NCBI GenBank assembly: GCA_011799875.1
Contig: CM022303.1
Coordinates: 548,717,368 to 548,781,367 of the forward strand
DNA length: 64,000 bases
Direction of reading: 5' to 3'
Origin: Thinopyrum elongatum
Lineage: Eukaryota; Streptophyta; Magnoliopsida; Poales; Poaceae
Below are positions 33,187-46,248 of this stretch, in pieces (position 1 is the stretch's first letter; the number at the start of each line of letters is the position of its first letter). The notes beneath the pieces were generated by a model. That model was not told where the DNA came from. It made no database searches and saw only the letters and a program-made list of their open reading frames with translations. The translations under genes were made by a program, and so were the position numbers.

Positions 33187-34036
33187 TATTAGTTTGAACC
33201 TCTCGTATATCCATGTTCAGCGGATCAGCGCGGGCGTTTGCAGCTGCTGAGCTGAATTTCATTTCTAATATCAGTTTGAACCTTGTAATCTTCGAATTGG
33301 AGCCATATAACTCTGGAATTTGAACCTTGTAATATTTTGAGCTTTTGTGGTACAATCGTTGAAATGGTATCGTATGAGACTCGTATATTGGTAGCACTAT
33401 TTTGACCTTAATATGCAATGGACTTAGATTTTATTAACCATTCTCGAATGTGTTTACCTTGTCGATCTCATAGCACACGATCTGTAGAGCTAACTCGACT
33501 GCGATCTTCGATATTATTGCACACAGTTGGTTTCTTCAACCATGTGCCCTGTAGAGCGCAGAATTAATTATTGCACTCGAGTGTACATCATCACCCTTCT
33601 GTGTAACTTTGACCTCATCACCCACGGGTAAACTTATGACCGAAGTCACTCCACACACTTTGATTTTACAAAGCTTTTTGTCAATAAACGCCCATGATTT
33701 GCCCCTCTTCTAGCCGACGTGTGGCCAAACTAGCCGGGCGGGAAGCTTGCGCGGTAAACTGCGCGGTTGCGCGGGAACAGGCTCACCAATGATACATTTG
33801 GCGCCTTTTCGAGCCCATGCATGGTCAAACAAAACGTGTGCGGGGTTCTCAAGCGTGCACTGGAATCCTCCGCTATGAATGCGGTGACAAGATGTGATGA
33901 TTACAGGCAGGTCGGCCCCCATTTATTACAGCGGCCATTTAACCCTTGTGTCTCTTCAACCTTTCGATCGCGCCCCACTATTGCAAGAAGCACACCCACC
34001 ACGACAAATTCTTAGAGGGTATCCTACGCGGCTCCA
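33187..34036. repeat. Spacer with internal CACACGG-type cluster 3
   Basis: No gene. Around 33465-33560 the motifs ATAGCACACGATCTGTAGAG, TTGCACACAGTTGG and AACCATGTGCCCTGTAGAGC recur, matching the style of the left terminus (TGCGCCGTAATGACCTGCAG at 3038). 33600-34036 is probably the promoter and leader of the following exonuclease gene. Confidence 0.5.
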
Positions 34037-34159
34037 ATGGCGCTCCGAGCAGTTGCCAACGACGAGCAGCAGTTCACCATCATGCCATGGTGGACACCCA
34101 CAGAAGGTTCATGGAGCTCTCGGTGGTGTACACCAACAACCCGGTCTGGGTGGAGCACT
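34037..34159 (+). pseudogene. 3'-5' exonuclease gene, 5' fragment
   Basis: A likely start is the ATG at 34037 (MALRAVANDEQQFTI). A 1-bp shift near 34085 moves into the frame MVDTHRRFMELSVV ... NPVWVEH, which is the normal lead-in to the exonuclease domain at 48956. The gene is broken after GCACT (34155-34159) by the Angela-type copia, and the same GCACT resumes the frame at 48956. Confidence 0.7.
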
Positions 34160-35901
34160 TCTTGGGAAACGTTGCATGGAAAACAAAAAAAATCTACGCA
34201 CGCGCAAGATCTATCAAGGAGATGCATAGCAACGAGAAGGGAGAGTGTGTCTACGTACCCTCGTAGACCGTAAGCGGGAGCGTTTAGTAACGCGGTTGAT
34301 GTAGTCAAACTTCTTCGCGATCCAACCGATCGAGTACCGAACATACGGCACCTCCACATTCAGCACACGTTCAGCTCGGTGACGTCTTCGCCTTCTTGAT
34401 CCATCAAGATGGCGAAGTAGTGGATGAGTTCCGGCAGCACGACGGCATGGTGACGGTGATGGTGAAGCTATCTCCGCAGGGCTTCACCTAAGCACTACGA
34501 AAATATGACCGAGGGACAAAACTATGGAGGGGGGCGCCACACATGGCTAAGAGATTGTCGTGGTTCTATGTGGCGCCCCCCTCACACATATATATAGGTG
34601 GGGGGAGAGGGGAGCAGTCAGGAGGCGCCCCAAGTAGGGCCAAATCATACTTGGGCTCTTGCCCTGGCCGCGCCCCCCTTACCATATATGCCGCAGGGGG
34701 GAAAGGAAAGGGGGGAGAGGGATGGAAGGGGGAGGCCGAATCCCCCTCCTTCCATTCTCCCTTAGGCCGGCGGCCATAGGGGGTGCGCCAGCCCCTTGTG
34801 GGCTGGTGTGCTCCCCTCTAATGGCCCAATAGGCCCATCTTCCTCCCGGGGCTTCCCGGAACCCCTTCCGGTGATCCGATGACCACCCGGTACCTCCCGA
34901 TACTCTTCCGGTGTCCGAATAGTATCGTCCTATATATCAATCTTTACCTTCGGACCATTCTGGAGCTCCTCGTCATGTCCGTGATCTCATCCGGGACTCT
35001 GAACAACATTCGGTCACGAAATCATATAACTCAAATAACACTATATTGCCAATGAACGTTAAGCGTGTGGACCCTACGGGTTCGAGAACTATGTAGACAT
35101 GACCGAGACACCTCTTCGATCAATAACCAATAGCGGAACCTGGATACCCATATTGGCTCCTACATATTCTACGAAGATCTTTATTGGTCGAACCGTTATG
35201 CAACATATGTAATTCCCTTTGTCTGTCGGTATGTTACTTGCCCGAGATTCGATCGTCGGTATCATCATACCTAGTTCAGTCTCGTTACCGGCAAGTCTCT
35301 TTACTCGTTCCGTAATACATCATCTCATAACTAACTCATTAGTCATTTGCTTGCAAGGCTTCTTATGATGTGTATTACCGAGAGGGCCCAGAGATACCTC
35401 TCCGATACTCGGAGTGACAAATCCTAATCTTGATCTATGCCAACTCAACAAACACCTTCGGAGATACCTGTAGAGCATCTTTATGATCACCCAGTTACGT
35501 TGTGACATTTGATAGCACACAAGGTATTCCTCCGGTATCCATGAGTTGCATAATCTCATAGTCGAAGGAATATGTATTTTACATGAAGAAAGCAATAGCA
35601 ATAAACTGAACGATCAATATGCTAAGATAACGGATGGGTCTTATCCATCACATCATTCTCCTAATGATGTGATCCCGTTATCAAATGACAACACATGTCT
35701 ATGGTTAGGAAACCTTATCCATCTTTGATCAATGAGCTAGTCTAGTAGAGGCTTACTAGGGACACGGTATTTGTTTATGTATTCACACATGTATTTAAGT
35801 TTCCGATCAATACAATTCTAGCATGAATAATAAACCTTTATCATGAATAAGGAAATATAAAATAACAACTTTATTATTGCCTCTAGGGCATATTTCCTTC
35901 A
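34160..35901 (-). repeat. Angela-type 3' LTR
   Basis: 1742 bp, full length. Its sense-strand start matches the well-known Triticeae copia LTR opening (ATATGCCCTAGAGGCAATAA). It carries a TATA-like tract (sense CCTATATATATG, complement 34587-34598) beside GGCGCCCC-rich sequence. The other end is TCTTGGGAAACG in the window's direction, with C replacing the usual G of TGTTGGG. Confidence 0.93.
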
Positions 35902-36023
35902 GTCTCCCACTTGCACTAGAGTCAATAATCTAGATTACATTGTAATGAATCTAACACCCATGGAGTCTTGGTGTTGATCATGTTTTGCTCGCGGAAGAGG
36001 CTTAGTCAACGGGTCTGCCACAT

Positions 36024-37731
36024 TCAGATCCGTATGTACTTTGCAAATTCTATGTCTCCATCCTTGACCTTTTCATGAATGGAGTTGAAGCGTCTCTTGA
36101 TGTGTTTGGTTCTCTTGTGAAACCTGGATTCCTTCGCCAAGGCAATTGCTCCAGTGTTGTCACAAAAGATTTTCATTGGACCCGATGCACTGGGTCTTAC
36201 ACCCAAATCGGATATGAACTCCTTCATGTGCTGCTTCCGAAGTAGTTATGTACTCTGCTTCACACATAGATCCCGCCACGACACTCTGCTTGGAACTGCA
36301 CCAACTGACAGCTCCACCATTCAATATAAATACGTATCCGGTTTGTGACTTAGAGTCATCCGGATCAGTGTCGAAGCTAGCATCGACGTAACCATTTACG
36401 ACGAGCTCTTCATCACCTCCATAAATGAGAAACATATCCTTGGTCCTTTTCAGGTACTTCAGGATGTTCTTGACTGTTGTCCAGTGATCCACTCCTGGAT
36501 TACTTTGGTACCTCCCTGCCAAACTTATGGCAAGGCACACATCAGGTCTGGTACACAGCATAGCATACATTATAGAACCTATGGCTGAGGCATAGGGAAT
36601 GACTTTCATTTTCTCTCTATCTTCTGCAGTGGTCGGGCTTTGAGTCTGACTCAATTTCACACCTTGTAACACAGGCAAGAACCCTTTCTTTGACTGATCC
36701 ATTTTGAACTTCTTCAAAACTTTGTCCAGATATGTGCTTTGTGAAAGTCCTAGTAAGCGTCTCGATCTATCCCTACAGATCTTGATGCCCAATATATAAG
36801 CAGCTTCACCGAGGTCTTTCATTGAAGAATTCTTATTCAAGTATCCTTTTATGCTATCCAGAAATTCTATATCATTTCCAATCAACAATATGTCATCCAC
36901 ATATAATATCAGAAATGCTACAGAGCTCCCACTCACTTTCTAGTAAATACAGGCTTCACCGTAAGTCTGTATAAAACCATATGCTTTGATCACCTCATCA
37001 AAGCATATATTCCAACTCCGAGATGCTTGCACCAGTCCATAGATGGATCGCTGGAGCTTGCACACTTTGTTAGCACCTTTACGATCGACAAAACCTTCTG
37101 GTTGCATCATATACAACTCTTCTTTAAGATATCCATTAAGGAATGCAGTTTTGACGTCCATTTGCCATATTTCATAATCATAAAATGCGGCAATTGCTAA
37201 CATGATTCGGACAGACTTAAGCATCGCTACGGGTGAGAAAGTCTCATCGTAGTCAACTCCTTGAAGTTGTCGAAAACCTTTCGCGATAAGTCGAGCTTTG
37301 TAGACAGTAACATTACCATCAGTGTCAGTCTTCTTCTTGAAGATCCATTTATTTTCTATGGCTTGCCGATCATCGGGCAAGTCCACCAAAGTCCATACTT
37401 TGTTCTCATACATGGATCATATCTCAGATTTCATGGCCTCAAGCCATTTATCGAAATCTGGGCTCATCATAGCTTCTTCATAGTTCGTAGGTTCGCCATG
37501 GTCTAATAACATGACTTCCAGGACAGGATTACTGTACCACTATGGTGCGGAACGTGCTCTGTTCGACCAACGAGGTCCAGTAGTAACTTGATCCGAAGTT
37601 TCATGATCATCATCATTAGCTTCCTCTCTAGTTGGTGTAGGCATCACGGGAACAGATTTCTCTGATGTGCTACTTTCCAATCCAAGAGAAGGTACAATTA
37701 CCTCATCAAGTTCTACTTTCCTCCCACTCAC
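36024..37731 (-). pseudogene. Angela-type reverse transcriptase and RNase H
   Basis: Minus frames 37731-37540, 37413-36940, 36936-36160 and 36227-36024. Motifs are the copia RT start (NKWIFKKKTDTDGNVTVYKA, MDVKTAFLNGYLKEELYMMQ), the catalytic pair LYVDDILLIGND, and RNase H (YVDASFDTDPDDSKSQTGY, GSMCEAEYITTSEAAHE, FCDNTGAIALAKESRFHK). A TAG between 36940 and 36936 and frameshifts near 37480 and 36200 disable it. It is the replication enzyme part of the polyprotein that begins at 39904. Confidence 0.9.
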
Positions 37732-37882
37732 TTCTTTCGAGTGAAACTCCTTCTCTAGAAAGGATCCATTCTTAGCAACAAAGATTTTGCCTTCGGATCT
37801 GTGGTAGAAGGTGTACCCAATAGTTTCTTTTAGGGTATCCTATGAAGATGCACTTCTCCGATTTAGGTTCGAGCTTATCAGG

Positions 37883-39904
37883 CTAAAGCCTTTTGACATA
37901 AGCGTCGCATCCCCAAACTTTAAGAAACGACAGCTTAGGTTTCTTGCCAAACCACAGTTCATACGGTGTCGTCTCAATGGATTTAGACGGTGCCCTATTT
38001 AACGTGAATGCGGCTATCTCTAATGCATAACCCCAAAACGATAATGGTAAATCGGTAAGAGACATCATATAACGCACCATATCTAATAAAGTACGGTTAC
38101 GATGTTCGAACACACCACTACGCTGTGGTGTTCCAGGTGGCGTGAGTTGTGAAACAATTCCACATTGTTTTAAATGAAGGCCAAACTCGTAACTCAAATA
38201 TTCGCCTTCGCGATCAGATTGTAGAAACTTTATTTTCTTGTTACGATGATTCTCCACTTCACTCTGAAATTCTTTGAACTTTTCAAATGTTTCAGACTTG
38301 TGTTTTATCAAGTAGATATACCCATACCTACTCAAATCATCTGTGAAGGTCAGAAAATAACGATACCCGCCGCGTGCTTCAACACTCATCGGACCGCATA
38401 CATCGGTATGTATTATTTCCAATAAGTCATTAGCTTGCTCCATTGTTTTGGAGAACGGAGTTTTAGTCATCTTGCCCATGAGGCATGGTTCGCAAGTATC
38501 AAATGATTCATAATCAAGTGAATCCAAAAGTCCATCTGCATGGAGTTTCTTCATGCGCTTTACACCAATATGACCTAAACGGCAGTGCCACAAGTATGTT
38601 GCACTATCATTATCAACTCTGCATCTTTTGGCATCAATATTATGAATATGTGTATCACTAAGATCGAGATTCAACAAAAATAGACCATTCATCAAGGGTG
38701 CATGACCATAAAAGATATTACTCATATAAATAGAACAACCATTATTCTCCGATTTAAATGAATAACCGTCTCGCAATAAACAAGATCCAGATATAATGTT
38801 CATGCTCAACACTGGCACCAAATAACAATTATTGTGGTCTAAAACTAATCCTGAAGGTAGATGTAGAGGTAGCGTGCCGACAGCGATCATATCGACCTTG
38901 GAACCATTCCCGACGCGCATCGTCACCTTGTCCTTAGCCAATCTTCGTTTATTCCGCAGCTCCTGTTTCGAGTTACAAATATGAGCAACCGAACCAGTAT
39001 CAAATACCCAGGTGCTACTACAAGCATTAGTAAGGTACACATCAATAATATGTATATCAAATATACCTTTGTTCACTTTGCCATCCTTCTTATCCGCCAA
39101 GTATTTGGGGTAGTTTCGCTTCCAGTGACCATTCCCTTTGCAGTAGAAGCACTCAGTTTCAGGCTTGGGTCCAGCTTTGGGTTTCTTCCCGGGAGTGGCA
39201 ACTTGCTTGCCATTCTTCTTGAAGTTCCCTTTCTTTCCCTTGCCCTTTTTCTTGAAACTAGTGGTCTTGTTAACCATCAACACTTGATGCTCCTTCTTGA
39301 TTTCTACCTCCGCGGCCTTAAGCATTGCGAAGAGCTTAGGAATCATTTTATTCATCCCTTGCATATTATAGTTCATCATGAAGCCTTTGTGGCTTGGTGG
39401 CAGTGACTGAAGAACTCTGTCAATAATACTATCAACTGGAAGATCAACTCCCAGCTGAGTCAAGTGGTTATGATACCTAGACATTTTGAGTATGTGTTCA
39501 CTGACAGAACTATTCTCCTCCATCTTGCAGCTATAGAACTTGTTGGAGACTTCATATCTCTCAACCCGGGCATTTGCTTGAAATATTAACTTCAACTCTT
39601 GGAACATCTCATATGCTCCATGACTTTCAAAACGTCTTTGAAGTCCCGGTTCTAAGCCGTAAAGCATGGCAACTTGAACTATTGAGTAGTCATCAGATCG
39701 AGCCTGCCAGATGTTCATAACATCTGCAGTAGCTCCTGTAGCAGGTCTGTCACCTAGCGGTGCATCAAGGACATAATTCTTCTGTGCAGCAATGAGGATA
39801 ATCCTCAAGTTACGGACCCAGTCCGTGTAGTTGCTACCTTCATCTTTCAACTTAGCTTTCTCTAGGAATGCATTAAAATTCAGGGGAACGGTAGCTCAGG
39901 CCAT
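37883..39904 (-). pseudogene. Angela-type gag-protease-integrase, long nearly open frame
   Basis: 655 open codons. The natural ATG is probably at 39904, but its third codon is TGA, so the open part begins after it. Order: Gag domain, zinc knuckle CFYCKGNGHWKRNY (final Cys replaced by Tyr), protease (WVFDTGSVAHICNS), integrase zinc domain (HCRLGHIGVKRM ... CEPCLMGK) and DDE core (HTDVCGPM, LQSDREGEYLS, GVFEHRNRTLLDMVR). The frame ends at 'WGCDAYVKRL'. Length and order are as expected for copia. The TGA and the lost Cys would block Gag function, although protease and integrase look well preserved. Confidence 0.9.
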
Positions 39905-40521
39905 TGATCTACAACATAGATATGCAAAACTATAAGACTAAGTTCATGCTAAATTAAGTTCAATCAATCAAATTACTAATGAACTCCCACTTAAATAAAC
40001 ATCCCTCAAGTTATCTAAGTGATACATGATCCAAATCAACTAACCCATGTTTGATCATCACGTGAGATGGGTAGTCATCAATGGTGAACATCTCTATGTT
40101 GATCATATATACTATACGACTCATTTTCGACCTTTCGGTCTCCAGTGTTCCGAGACCATGTCTGTACATGCTAGGCTCGTCAAGTTTAACCCAAGTATTC
40201 TGCATGTGCAAAACTGTCTTACACCCGTTGTATGTGAACGTTGAGTCTATCACACCCGATCATCATGACGTGCTTCGAAACAACGAACTTTGGCAATGGT
40301 GCATACTCGGGGAGAATACTTGTTATCTTGAAATTTAGTGAAGGGATCATCTTATAATGCTACCGCCGTTCTAAGCAAAATAAGATGCATAAAGGATAAA
40401 CATCACATGCAATCAAAATATGTGACATGATATGGCCATCATCATCTTGTGCTTTTGATCTGCATCTCCAAAGCATCATCATGATCTCCATCATCACCGG
40501 CTTGACACCTTGATCTCCATC
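39905..40521 (-). other. Angela-type 5' leader remnant
   Basis: Untranslated leader between PBS and gag of the copia; no gene. It stops abruptly at about 40521 where A2 LTR sequence (GTAATCAACTAC) begins. The expected copia PBS (TGGTATCAGAGC type) is not present. Confidence 0.75.
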
Positions 40522-41214
40522 GTAATCAACTACAAGATGTAATCAACACTACTAGTCAGCCACAAGCACCAATCTAAGCTTCCGGTACAAAGATTGAACA
40601 CAAGAGATGAACTAGGGTTTGAGAGGAGATGGTGTTGTTGAAGATGTTGATGGAGATGGCCCTCCCAAAGATGGGAGAGTTGTTGGTGATGACAATGACG
40701 ATGATTTCCCCCTCCGGAGGGAAGTTCCCCTGGCGGAATCGCTCCGCCGGAGGGCAAAAGTGCTCCTGCCCAAGTTCCGCCTTGAGACGGCGGCGCTTCG
40801 TCCCGAAAGTCCTCCCCTCATTTTTTCTAGGTCAAAATGACTTATATACCAGAAGAGGGGCACCAGAGGTGGGCCGAGGAGGGCACAACCCACCAGGGTG
40901 CGCCTGGGGGGCCTGGCGCGCCTAGGTGGGTTGTGCCCACCTGGTGGGCCCCCTCTGGTAGTTATTTGCTCCAATAATTCTTAAATAATCCATAAAAAAT
41001 CTCCGTGAAGTTTCAGCTTGTTTGGAGTTGTGCATAATAGGTAGCTCTGACGTGCTTTTTCTGGTCCAGAATTCCAGCTGCCGGTATTCTCCCTCTTTGT
41101 GTAAACCTTGCAAATTATGAGAGAAAAGGCATTAGAATTACTCCCAAAAGCATTATTATGCATAAAAACATTATAAATAATAGTAGGTAAACATGATGCA
41201 AAATGGACGTATCA
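40522..41214 (-). repeat. A2 3' LTR fragment
   Basis: 693 bp, homologous to the A1 LTR from about 25831 to 27389 without the MITE. Ends at TGATACGTCCATTTTGC (sense), directly beside the PPT. The outer ~830 bp of the LTR are absent. Confidence 0.9.
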
Positions 41215-42806
41215 ACTCCCCCAAGCTTAGACCTCACTTGTCCTCAAGCGAAAAACCGATATCGAAAAACATGTCCACATGCTTAGAGAGAGGTGTCGAT
41301 AAAAACAAAATACGGACATAGAAGCATCATGCATATTATTATAACAACAAAGAACTTTAACATAAAACTTTATCAAATAACTTTTATCACACAAATTTTA
41401 TCATGTAACTTCTCATGAACAAGTAACAATTCATCACAACATTGAAGTACAAAGCATAAACTCTATTGAAAACCAACAAACTATGTTCTCAGTCAACTTT
41501 GCAACTACAATTCATCATATTTTCAGGAAGGGTCACGTATCGGAGCCTTTAGGCAAGTCCACATACTCAACCATCATTTAATCTTCTATGATTGCTAACA
41601 CTCACAACATACCCATGCACAAAAAGTTTCAACCGAACACATAGAAAGATAGGGGCTTATAGTTTCGCCTCCCAACGTATTCACCTCAAGGGTGATGTCA
41701 ACAATAATAACTCATGCCCACCCATATTCAACTGGATATATGTGCCTAGATCTTTCCTCACCACATGATGCTTGCAAAAGAGAAAATAAAAACGAATAGA
41801 GGAGAATACTTTGACTCTTGCATAAAAGTAAATACATAAAGCTAAAAGATAGGCCCTTTGCAGAGGGAAGCAGAGGTTGTCATGCACTTATTTGTTTGTA
41901 TGCCAAATCCCTTAATGCAAAAGAATGTGACGTTATATTGCCCCTTATGATAGCAACCTTTATTATGCAGTCTGTCGCTTTTATTATTTTGCCATCACAA
42001 GTTCGTACAACGCTCAATTTTCTCTTACACTAAATGATCCAACACATTTAGAAGCAATTTTTATTGCCTTATTGCACCAATGACAACTTACTTGAAGGAT
42101 CTTACTCAATCCATAGGTAGGTATGGTGGACTCTCAAAGTAAGATTTGGGTTAAGGGTTTTGAATGCACAAGTAGTATCTCTACTTAGTGCGGAATTTTT
42201 GGCTAGAAAAGATATTAAGCAAGCACCACATGTTAAAGGATCTATGACAATATAACTTCAATGTGAATATGAACAAACATAAATCATTACGTTGTCTTCC
42301 TTGTCCAACGTCAACTATTTTGACACAAAATATTTAATGGGGGCTCACAATCATAAAAGATGTCCAAGATAGTGTATTTGCATATGAATCTTCTCTTCCC
42401 TTATTAATTCTTTCATGAGTTGCATCATTGACCAATGCTATGTTTGTCAATCTCCAACAAATTTCACCACTTATACTTTTCCTTATGTGATGTCATTACA
42501 TACCATAAGATTAGCATATGATCTTTTTCGTTTATTTTCCTTTCTTTTTATTAAGACATAAAAGCAAATAATGCAAAACTCAAACTACTCTTTATTATAT
42601 ATCTCGCACACGATTACATCGATTGATAGATCACTAAGCAAACACTCGAAAAGAAAGGATCGAACTAAAACTTTTATTCAAATAAATCAAAAGATAAATA
42701 AGGATCGAACTAAGATAAGTAAGGCAAAAGATAGTGATTGTGATACGATACCGGGGCATCTCCCCCAAGCTTGGCACAAACCAAGGGGAGTGCCCATACC
42801 CGATAC
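41215..42806 (-). other. A2 3' internal non-coding region with PPT
   Basis: PPT complement ACTCCCCCAAGCTTAG at 41215-41230; the rest matches 11458-13039 of A1 with no conserved frame. A second PPT-like copy TCCCCCAAGCTTGG is at 42761-42774, right after the 3' ORF. Confidence 0.75.
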
Positions 42807-43204
42807 TCAAATCTCCTTTGGTGATGAAGAAGGTGGTGGCGATGAGGTAGTAGCGATCTTATCCTTCAGGCTCAAAAGATACTCCAATCTTCGGATGACG
42901 CCATGAAGGGCAATGATGTGCTCTTGCAATAAAATATTTTCATGGGTGAGATATTTGTTTTGAACATGAACCGTTTCAATGATCCTAAAGGCTTCAATCT
43001 CAGTAGGAGTGAGATATTCATAGTATGATTGAAGGATATCTTCTTCTTCCTCCGGGGGCAAGGTCTGCTCCACAGCTGGGGCTTGATCTCTAGTAGCTTC
43101 CTTGCTCTTGTCCCCCTTGAAGGCTTCTTTGGGTTCTTCTCTCTTCAATTCAATCTTCATCTACCAAGCATCCTCTTCTACGTTGTTGGAGGGAGAAGAA
43201 GACA
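42807..43204 (-). pseudogene. A2 3' accessory ORF with one stop
   Basis: Counterpart of 13040-13435. It starts at the ATG at 43204 (MSSSPSNNVEEDAW), then TAG at 43161-43163 where A1 has TTG, then an open 117-codon frame from the next Met at 43160. It shares the acidic EEEEDILQSYYEYLTPTEIE segment and the coiled-coil-like ENILLQEHIIALHGVIRRLE with A1. Conservation of these segments, including matched indel-free spacing, supports a real protein in the parent element. Function unknown. Confidence 0.6.
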
Positions 43205-43552
43205 TGATGCCTAGCTTGACAAATCTGGCAGAAAACAACGAGAAAAGAAAACAGAAGATTTCTCTGTGATACGGTGGTCAATAGGTTCGAGGGGTATATA
43301 AAGATTTTTTATCTTGGGAAACAAGAAAACGAGAGAAAAACGGAGTCCAGAAGGTACCCGAGGTGGGCACAACCCACCTGGGCGCCCCTGGCATGCCAGG
43401 CGCGCCCTGGTGTATTGTGCCCACCAGGGTTGCCTTCTTGGTTGTTTCTTATTTTCCTAATTTTTGTTATATTCCAAAACTGACAAAAAAATATTTTTGC
43501 GGATTTTTCGGAGTCCGTTTACTTACCGTATCACGTACCTTCTCTTTTTTAA
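43205..43552 (-). other. A2 integrase-to-3' ORF spacer
   Basis: Non-coding, matching 13511-13777 of A1. It keeps the TATATAAAG box (43294-43303), about 90-100 bp upstream of the 3' ORF start in both copies. This makes it a candidate internal promoter, although the sequence is nearly palindromic and its direction is ambiguous. Confidence 0.5.
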
Positions 43553-44977
43553 TTATTCTGGAGTGTTCCGGAAGGTCTCCTTTATGTGTTCCTCAGGTGT
43601 CATAGTTTGAATGATATTACTTTCAACATTAATAGGCGTACCTGAGATATAGTGTTTAATTCTTTGCCCATTGACCACCTTCGGGTTAGTACCTTCGGCA
43701 TTATTTATTTTGATAGCTCCAGAGCGGTAAACCTCTTCGATGATATATGGTCCTTCCCATTTAGAGAGAAGTTTTCCTGCAAAGAATCTGAAATGAGAGT
43801 TGTACAATAGAACATATTCACCCACTTTGAACTCACGCTTTTGGATTCTTTTATCATGCCATCTTTTAACTTTTTCTTTAAACAACTTGGCATTTTCATA
43901 AGCTTGGGTTCTCCATTCATCTAGTGAGCTAATATCAAATAACCTCTTATCACCGGCAAGTTTCAAGTCATAGTTGAGTTCTTTAATTGCCCAATATGCT
44001 TTATGTTCTAACTCAAGAGGCAAATGATAAGCTTTTCCATAAACCATTTTATAAGGAGACATACCCATAGGATTTTTATAAGCTATTCTGTAAGCCCAAA
44101 GTGCATCATCTAATTTCTTAGACCAATTCTTTCGAGACCTATTGACAGTTTTTTGTAGAATTAATTTTATTTCTCTATTGCTAAGTTCAACTTGATCAGT
44201 AGACTGAGGATGATAGGGTGATGCAATTCTATGGTTAACATCATACTTAGCAAGCATTTTACGGAAAGCACCATGAATAAAGTGTGAACCACCATCAGTC
44301 ATTAAATATCTAGGAACTCCAAACCTTGGGAAAATAACTTCCTTAAGCATTTTAATAGAGGTTTTGTGATCAGCACTACTGGTTGGAATAGCTTCTACCC
44401 ACTTAGTAACATAATCAACAGCAACCAAAATATGTGTATACCCATTAGAGGAAGGAAAAGGTCCCATATAATCAAAACCCCAAACATCAAATGGTTCAAC
44501 TGCAAGAGAATAATTCATAGGCATTTCCTGACGCTTACCAATATTACCAATTCTTTGACATTCATCACAAGATAAAACAAACTTACGGGAATCCTTGAAG
44601 AGAGTAGGCCAATAAAAACCAGATTGCAATACCTTGTGAGCAGTTCTATCTCCCGCATGATGTCCTCCATAAGCTTCGGAGTGACATTTCCGTAGGATTT
44701 GTTCCTGTTCATGCTCAGGTACACAACGTCTAATAATGCGATCTACTCCTTCTTTGTAAAGGTGTGGGTCATCCCAAAAGTAATGTCTTAAATCGTAGAA
44801 GAATTTTTTCTTTTGTTGGTATGTGAAACTAGGTGGTATATATTTTGCAACAATGTAATTAGCATAGTCAGCATACCAAGGAGTGTTATGAGAAACATTT
44901 ATTGCAGCTAATTTCTCATCAGGAAAGCTATCATTAATAGGTTGTGGGTCATCAAGAATATTTTCTAACCTAGACAA
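43553..44977 (-). pseudogene. A2 RNase H end and integrase, 474-codon frame
   Basis: A long open frame starting just after a frameshift within RNase H ([20 protein letters not shown] region). It has a complete integrase: zinc domain (CHSEAYGGHHAGDRTAHKVL ... CDECQRIG), catalytic core (FDYMGPF, YLMTDGGSHFIHGAF, YHPQSTDQVELSNREIK giving D, D, E) and the C-terminal barrel (LLSKWEGPYIIEEVYRSGAI). This is the best preserved enzyme in the window. It is normally released from the polyprotein, so without RT in frame it is still called a pseudogene. Confidence 0.88.
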
Positions 44978-44985
44978 GTTATCAG

Positions 44986-46245
44986 CTACGGGGTTCTCAG
45001 CTCCTTTTCTATCAGTGATATGTAAATCAAATTCTTGTAACAGGAGAACCCACTAATGAGTCTAGGTTTAGCATCTTTCTTTTCCATAAGATATTTTATA
45101 GCAGCATGATCAGTGTGAACAGTAACTTTGGAATCAACAATGTAAGATCTGAATTTGTCACAAGCAAACACAACTGCTAAAAATTCTTTTTCAATGGTAG
45201 CATAATTTCTTTGGGCACTGTCTAGAGTTTTGCTAGCATAATGAATAACATTTAGTTTCTTATCAACTCTTTGTCCTAGAACAGCACCAACAGCATAATC
45301 ACTAGCATCACACATAATTTCAAAAGGCAAGTTCCAATTAGGTGGTTGAACAATAGGTGCAGAAGTTAAAGCTTTCTTAAGTGTTTCAAAGGCTTCTACA
45401 CAATCATCATCAAAAACAAACGGAACATCCTTTTGTAAAAGATTTGTAAGAGGCCTAGAAATTTTAGAGAAGTCTTTAATAAACCTCCTATAAAAACCAG
45501 CATGACCGAGGAAACTACGAATACCTTTGATATCTTTCGGACATGGCATTTTCTCAATTGCAACAACTTTAGCTTTACCCACCTCAATTCCTCGTTCAGA
45601 AATTTTATGCCCCAAGACAATGCCTTCATTAACCATAAAGTGGCACTTCTCCCAATTCAAGACAAGATTAGTTTGCTCACATCACTGCAAAACTCGATCA
45701 AGGTTGCTTAAGCAATCATCAAAAGAAGTTTCATAAACGAAAAAGTCATCCATGAAAACCTCAACAATCTTTTCACAAAAATCAGAGAATATAGCAGTCA
45801 TACATCTTTGAAAGGTAGCAGGTGCATTGCATAAACCAAAGGGCATAAGTCTATAAGCATAAGTTCCAAAAGGGCAAGTAAAGGTGGTTTTCTCTTGATC
45901 AGGTTGTGAAACAGGTATTTGAGAAAAACCAGAATATCCATCAAGGAAGCAAAAATGTGTGTGCTTAGATAATCTTTCTAGCATTTGATCAATAAAAGGC
46001 AAAGGGTAATGATCTTTTCTAGTTGCTTTATTTAATTTTCTAAAATCAATAACCATTCTATAACCAGTGACAATTCTTTGTGGAATAAGTTCATTTTTAT
46101 CATTAGGAACAACAGTAATACCTCCTTTCTTAGGGACACAATGAATGGGACTTACCTACCTACTATCAGCTATGGGATAGATTATGCATGCTTCCAGAAG
46201 CTTTAATATTTCAGTTCTTACCACTTCTTTCATTTTAGGATTCAA
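44986..46245 (-). pseudogene. A2 reverse transcriptase and RNase H
   Basis: Frames 46056-45682 and 45660-44986 plus an upstream segment with stops. Motifs: VIDFRKLNKATRKDHYPLPF, FCFLDGYSGFSQIPVSQPDQ, catalytic VFMDDFFVYE, then [40 protein letters not shown] and RNase H ([34 protein letters not shown]). Frameshifts near 45670 and 45030 and stops around 46060-46248 disable it. Confidence 0.88.
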
Positions 46246-46248
46246 ACG

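Noticed and set aside
34543..34779. 78-codon Gly-rich frame
   Set aside because: Antisense G-rich part of the Angela-type LTR.
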